A stretch of DNA of 9,589 nt. Source: Myxococcota bacterium (GTDB lineage: Bacteria > Myxococcota_A > UBA9160 > PR03). Positions 7,489-9,589 of this stretch are shown here, in pieces; position 1 is the first letter of the stretch; each line of letters begins with the position of its first letter. The DNA lies in the NCBI GenBank assembly GCA_030066475.1, contig JASJBO010000288.1, positions 1 through 9,589 of the forward strand, written 5' to 3'. The notes under the pieces were generated by a model that was not told the origin of the DNA, did not search any database, and saw only the letters and a list, made by a program, of their open reading frames with translations. Both the position numbers and the translations under genes were made by a program.

Positions 7489-8892
7489 CTATGCGGGCCA
7501 GTGGTGGGACCAGGGGTGGGCTCGTTCGAAGGCGTGGGCGGCCTGGAGGACGAGGTCGTCGCGGTGGCGGGGGCCGACGATCTGGAGGCCGACGGGGAGG
7601 CCCGCCTTCGAGAAGCCGGCGCGCACGCTGGCGGCGGGGTGCCACGAGAGGTTGAACGGCATGGTGAAGCTGCCGACGTTCGCCTGGGGCTGGCGGCGTC
7701 CCTCGACCTCGGTCGTGAGCGGCCCCTTGGCGGGCGGCGGATCGTAGGGGACGGTCGGCGTCAGCAGCAGGTCGAAGCGGTCGAACAGGTCGGCGCACCA
7801 GCGGTTCAGCTCCTCGCGCCGGCGGCGCAGCACGGCGAAGCGCACCGGGCTCATCCGCACGCCCGTCTTCACGCCCGCCAGGAAGCTGCGGCCGAATTCG
7901 TCCTCGCGCTCGGGCAGGTGCTCGTCGAGCTCGCCCAGCAGCTCGAAGGAGCCCATCAGGCCCCAGTCGCGCCCCGGCTCGGGCGGGCCTTCCGTGATCG
8001 GCTCGACCACGTGGCCGAGCGACTCGAAGGCCTGGGCCGCTGCGCCCGCCACTTCGGCGACGTCCGACTGCACCACCGCATAGCCGAGGTCGGCCGACAC
8101 CGCGATGCGCAGGCGCTCGGGACCGCGCCCGAGCACTTCCCGGTACGAGAGCCCGGGGTGCGGCAGGGAGTTGTGGTCGAGTGGGTGGGCGCCGACGGTC
8201 AGGTCGAGGTGCAGCGCGGCGTCCTCGACGGTGCGGGTGAGCGGGCCTACGACGGAGGTGTCGCCCATGTCCCAGTGGGCGTGCGGGCCGCGCGGGATGC
8301 GGCCGAAGCTCGGCTTGAGCCCGAAGCAGCCGGTGAAGCTGGCGGGGATGCGGATCGAGCCGCCGCCGTCGCTGGCGGTGACCAGGGTGATCATGCTCCC
8401 GGCCAGCGCCGCCGACGAGCCTCCGCTCGACCCGCCCGGCGTGCGCTCCGGGTCCCAGGGGTTGCGCGAGGGGGGAAACAGCAGGTTCTTGGTCACGGCC
8501 GTGTAGCCGAACTCCGGCGCGTTGGTCTTGCCCACCACGATGGCACCCGCCGCCCGCAGGCGCTCCACCTGGAGCGAGTCGCGCGCCGCCACGTCGTCCT
8601 TGAACGGCACGGAGCCGTGCGTCGTCACCAGGCCCTCGGCGTCCTCGAGGTCCTTCACGCCGAGCGGGACGCCCTCGATCGGCCTCGCCTCGCCCCGTCC
8701 GATCCGCTCCTCTGCGGCGCGCGCGTCCGCCAGCAGCGCCTCGCCGTCGCGCATGGCGACGAATGCGCCGAGCTTCTCGTTGACGAGCTCGATGCGCTCG
8801 AGCGTCGCTCGCATCAGCTCGACGGGCGACAGCTCGCGGCTGCGCAGGCGTTCGGCGATTTCGGTGAGGGGGCGGGAGAGCAGATCCGTCAT
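7489..8892 (-). CDS. Amidase signature family hydrolase
   Basis: Ser-cisSer-Lys amidohydrolase of 467 aa, the usual length for the family, predicted cytoplasmic with no signal peptide. Catalytic Lys80 lies in IEGVPLGVKD. The glycine/serine signature TPGGSSGGSSAALAG starts at residue 151, with the cis-Ser at 155, and the nucleophile Ser179 is in SDGGGSIRIP. The spacings Lys to cis-Ser (75) and cis-Ser to nucleophile (24) equal those in fatty acid amide hydrolase. GKTNAPEFG at 121-129 is also typical. The C-terminus GLPVGLQIVGPRHRDDLVLQAA is the standard family end. Start ATG at 8892-8890 is preceded by GGAGGA (complement of 8896-8901) three bases away. The C-subunit of the Glu-tRNA amidotransferase is less likely because no GatA/GatB partners are present. 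Substrate unknown. The gene diverges from the histone gene and converges on the DUF3179 gene. Confidence 0.95.
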   Translation of the reverse strand: MTDLLSRPLTEIAERLRSRELSPVELMRATLERIELVNEKLGAFVAMRDGEALLADARAAEERIGRGEARPIEGVPLGVKDLEDAEGLVTTHGSVPFKDDVAARDSLQVERLRAAGAIVVGKTNAPEFGYTAVTKNLLFPPSRNPWDPERTPGGSSGGSSAALAGSMITLVTASDGGGSIRIPASFTGCFGLKPSFGRIPRGPHAHWDMGDTSVVGPLTRTVEDAALHLDLTVGAHPLDHNSLPHPGLSYREVLGRGPERLRIAVSADLGYAVVQSDVAEVAGAAAQAFESLGHVVEPITEGPPEPGRDWGLMGSFELLGELDEHLPEREDEFGRSFLAGVKTGVRMSPVRFAVLRRRREELNRWCADLFDRFDLLLTPTVPYDPPPAKGPLTTEVEGRRQPQANVGSFTMPFNLSWHPAASVRAGFSKAGLPVGLQIVGPRHRDDLVLQAAHAFERAHPWSHHWPA

Positions 8893-8913
8893 GGGTCCTC
8901 CGTCGGCCGGATC

Positions 8914-8922
8914 AGCATATCA
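8914..8922 (-). promoter_or_regulatory. Possible extended -10 promoter for the amidase gene
   Basis: On the minus strand this reads TGATATGCT, the same nine bases found upstream of the first kinase at 130-138. It ends 21 nt before the amidase ATG, a suitable distance for a short leader carrying the GGAGGA ribosome site. No convincing -35 hexamer lies 16-18 nt further upstream, so it would rely on the TGn extension. Confidence 0.35.
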
Positions 8923-8940
8923 GGCGATCCCGAGAGCCGG

Positions 8941-8993
8941 CGGATCCGGAAGCCCAGAAACGCCGTTTTCGGGCCTCAGAGGCCCGGATCCGG
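8941..8993. repeat. Cluster of short dyads in the amidase-histone intergenic region
   Basis: Between the two divergent promoters lie the palindrome CGGATCCG (8941-8948), an inverted repeat CGGGCCT-cag-AGGCCCG (8970-8986), and a second, longer palindrome CCGGATCCGG (8984-8993) containing the same CGGATCCG core 44 bp from the first. The inverted repeat ends about 20 bp upstream of the histone -35 element. It could be an operator or, read from either side, a small hairpin. No known regulator site is recognised. Confidence 0.45.
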
Positions 8994-9004
8994 CCATTTT
9001 TCCT

Positions 9005-9032
9005 TTGACTCCGACGGCGGAAGGCTTATGAT
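9005..9032 (+). promoter_or_regulatory. Sigma70-type promoter of the histone gene
   Basis: TTGACT (9005-9010), a 16-nt spacer and TATGAT (9027-9032) match the housekeeping consensus at five of six positions in each hexamer. A T-rich stretch (ATTTTTCC) sits immediately upstream of the -35. In a window this GC-rich, it is the best promoter-like match seen. Transcription would begin near 9039, leaving a leader of about 110 nt before ATG 9153. Confidence 0.65.
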
Positions 9033-9053
9033 CCGCAAAACCCGCCCGAGACG

Positions 9054-9083
9054 CCCGAAATCAGGCGATTTCTGGGGTTCGGG
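9054..9083 (+). other. Leader stem-loop in the histone mRNA (proximal)
   Basis: GAAATC (9057-9062) pairs with GATTTC (9067-9072) around an AGGC loop. Alternatively, CCCGAA (9054-9059) can pair with TTCGGG (9078-9083). The two pairings share bases, so only one can form fully at a time. The decamer ATCAGGCGAT in this hairpin also occurs at 8919-8928, next to the amidase promoter motif. The function is unknown; an mRNA structure or a DNA-binding site are both possible. Confidence 0.4.
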
Positions 9084-9108
9084 GGGCGCATCAGCGACAG
9101 CCAACCAG

Positions 9109-9135
9109 GAGCGGCCGGGATCTGCGCGGCCGCTC
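9109..9135 (+). other. Leader stem-loop next to the histone ribosome binding site
   Basis: GAGCGGCCG (9109-9117) and CGGCCGCTC (9127-9135) form a perfect 9-bp, almost all G/C stem with a 9-nt loop. The stem ends 6 nt before the G-run (9142-9147) that serves as Shine-Dalgarno for ATG 9153. The 5' arm includes the end of an AGGAG that would otherwise look like a ribosome site. The position suits translational control, but no known riboswitch class is recognisable. Confidence 0.5.
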
Positions 9136-9152
9136 GACATTGGGGGGAACCA

Positions 9153-9368
9153 ATGGCTGCCCGGAAGAAGAAGAAGACTGCGCGCCGCGCCAAGGCGCCG
9201 GCCGAGCTGATCATCTCGAAGGCCCGCGTGAAGAACGCGGTGAAGAAGTGCAACGTGGGGAGCGACTTCTACCCCGCACTCGACGCCGCCGTGCGCGAGG
9301 CGATCAAGGGCGCCGAGGCGCGTGCGGTCGGGAACAAGCGCAAGACCCTGAAGCCGGTGGACCTGTAG
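9153..9368 (+). CDS. Small bacterial histone-fold DNA-binding protein with basic N-terminal tail
   Basis: A 71-aa, strongly basic protein (20 Lys/Arg against 6 Asp/Glu) that I read as a bacterial histone; such proteins bind and organise DNA in the nucleoid as dimers. Seen: a tail of about 17 residues (ARKKKKTARRAKAPAE), a likely short alpha-1 (about 22-32, SKARVKNAVKK), a long alpha-2 (about 37-60, SDFYPALDAAVREAIKGAEARA) and the loop NKRKTLKPVDL. The RKT loop and the spacing Arg63 to Asp70 match the Arg-Asp clamp of archaeal histones (HMfB RKTIKAED, R52/D59). The chain stops one residue after that Asp, so alpha-3 is absent or vestigial. Short alpha-3 regions are, as I recall, reported for Bdellovibrio-type bacterial histones. 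ATG 9153 follows the G-rich site 9142-9147. A different basic nucleoid protein is the alternative, but there is no HU-like signature. Confidence 0.82.
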   Translation: MAARKKKKTARRAKAPAELIISKARVKNAVKKCNVGSDFYPALDAAVREAIKGAEARAVGNKRKTLKPVDL

Positions 9369-9382
9369 CCGGACTCGGGATC

Positions 9383-9438
9383 TCCGCCGCTCGCGCGGCG
9401 GACCAGGGGCCCGCCGGGCAATGCCCGGCGGGCCCTTT
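9383..9438 (+). terminator. Tandem hairpins forming the histone gene terminator
   Basis: A first hairpin has TCCGCCG (9383-9389) pairing with CGGCGGA (9396-9402). A second, much stronger one has complementary arms at 9407-9420 and 9422-9435 (GGGCCCGCCGGGCA and TGCCCGGCGGGCCC); with a realistic 3-5 nt loop this leaves 12-13 G/C pairs. It is followed directly by TTT (9436-9438). The U-tract is short, but the stem and its position 15-70 nt after the stop fit intrinsic termination. Confidence 0.8.
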
Positions 9439-9496
9439 CCGCAAGCGAAGGCGAAGCCGGAGCGCGCAGCGAGCCGCAGGCGAGCGAAGTCCACCA
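9439..9496. repeat. Dispersed GC-rich repeat, third copy
   Basis: It begins with CCGCAAGCGAAGGCGAAGCC immediately after the terminator's T-tract. It contains the same GAGCGCGCAGCGAGCCGCAG core as the left-edge copies and ends GCGAAGTCCACCA. It differs from those copies by CCGG for CCGA in the core and GAAGTCC for GAGTCC at the end. Orientation is the same as at 1-110. Confidence 0.88.
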
Positions 9497-9534
9497 GGCC
9501 GTCTTCGTCCGGCAACGAGATCCTTGAGGGCACC
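9497..9534. other. 38-bp unique spacer between repeat copies
   Basis: The stretch between the third and fourth copies begins GGCCGTCTTCGTCC. It shows no coding signal or structure. The first four bases continue the similarity to the left-edge copies (CCACCAAGGCC), so the true unit may extend slightly into it. Confidence 0.6.
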
Positions 9535-9589
9535 CCGCAAGCGCAGGCGAAGCCGGAGCGCGCAGCGAGCCGCAGGCGAGCGAAGTCCA
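9535..9589. repeat. Dispersed GC-rich repeat, fourth copy, cut by the window end
   Basis: It starts CCGCAAGCGCAGGCGAAGCC and runs to GCGAAGTCCA at the window edge. It is nearly identical to the third copy, with one change (GCGC for GCGA) in the first ten bases. The distance from the start of the third copy is 96 bp. Confidence 0.88.

Noticed and set aside
7501..9210. 569-codon + strand open frame over the amidase, and an ATG at 9029 in the same frame
   Set aside because: It is antisense to a clear amidase, has shadow-like composition, and the ATG at 9029 falls inside the -10 element of the histone promoter. It also overlaps the histone start in another frame.
8976..9533. 185-codon minus-strand frame over the histone gene, terminator and repeat
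   Set aside because: It starts beyond the repeat, reads through the terminator hairpin and antisense to the histone, and shows no recognisable domain. The histone frame has far better family evidence.
9439..9589. CRISPR-like repeat-spacer-repeat pattern
   Set aside because: The repeats are about 55 bp, there is only one 38-bp spacer, the related copies at the left edge are in direct tandem with no spacer, and there are no cas genes.

Overview
The window is about 9.6 kb of very GC-rich bacterial chromosome. Third codon positions are strongly G/C, and long spurious open frames run through most genes in several phases. The mix of multi-membrane-pass GAF histidine kinases, an F420-type luciferase-like oxidoreductase, a DUF3179 protein and a small histone-fold protein, spaced by GC-rich dispersed repeats, suggests a myxobacterium-like or other former 'deltaproteobacterial' lineage. 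That placement is inference from gene content only.

Layout. Positions 1-115 hold two and a bit tandem copies of a 55-bp repeat. Then come four genes on the + strand: two tandem paralogous membrane histidine kinases (165-2723 and 2774-5347), a luciferase-like F420-dependent oxidoreductase (5389-6426) and a secreted or lipid-anchored DUF3179 protein (6498-7463). The gaps are 50, 41 and 71 nt with no visible terminator, so co-transcription is plausible. An amidase-signature hydrolase (8892-7489, minus strand) converges on them with only 25 nt between stop codons.

A 260-bp intergenic region (8893-9152) separates the amidase from a divergently transcribed 71-codon gene (9153-9368). This gene encodes a very basic protein that I read as a bacterial histone: a lysine/arginine-rich tail, a histone-fold helix pair, the RKT loop and the R-D clamp. 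It has a near-consensus sigma70-type promoter, a leader of about 110 nt with hairpins, and a strong terminator. After the terminator the window ends in two more copies of the same repeat family, in the same orientation as those at the left edge.

How the genes might work together. The two kinases share nearly identical catalytic cores but have more diverged sensor halves, which suggests two inputs to one output. No response regulator is present in the window, so the partner lies elsewhere. The oxidoreductase, DUF3179 protein and amidase have no obvious common pathway. The most noteworthy gene is the histone, with its own promoter, structured leader and terminator.
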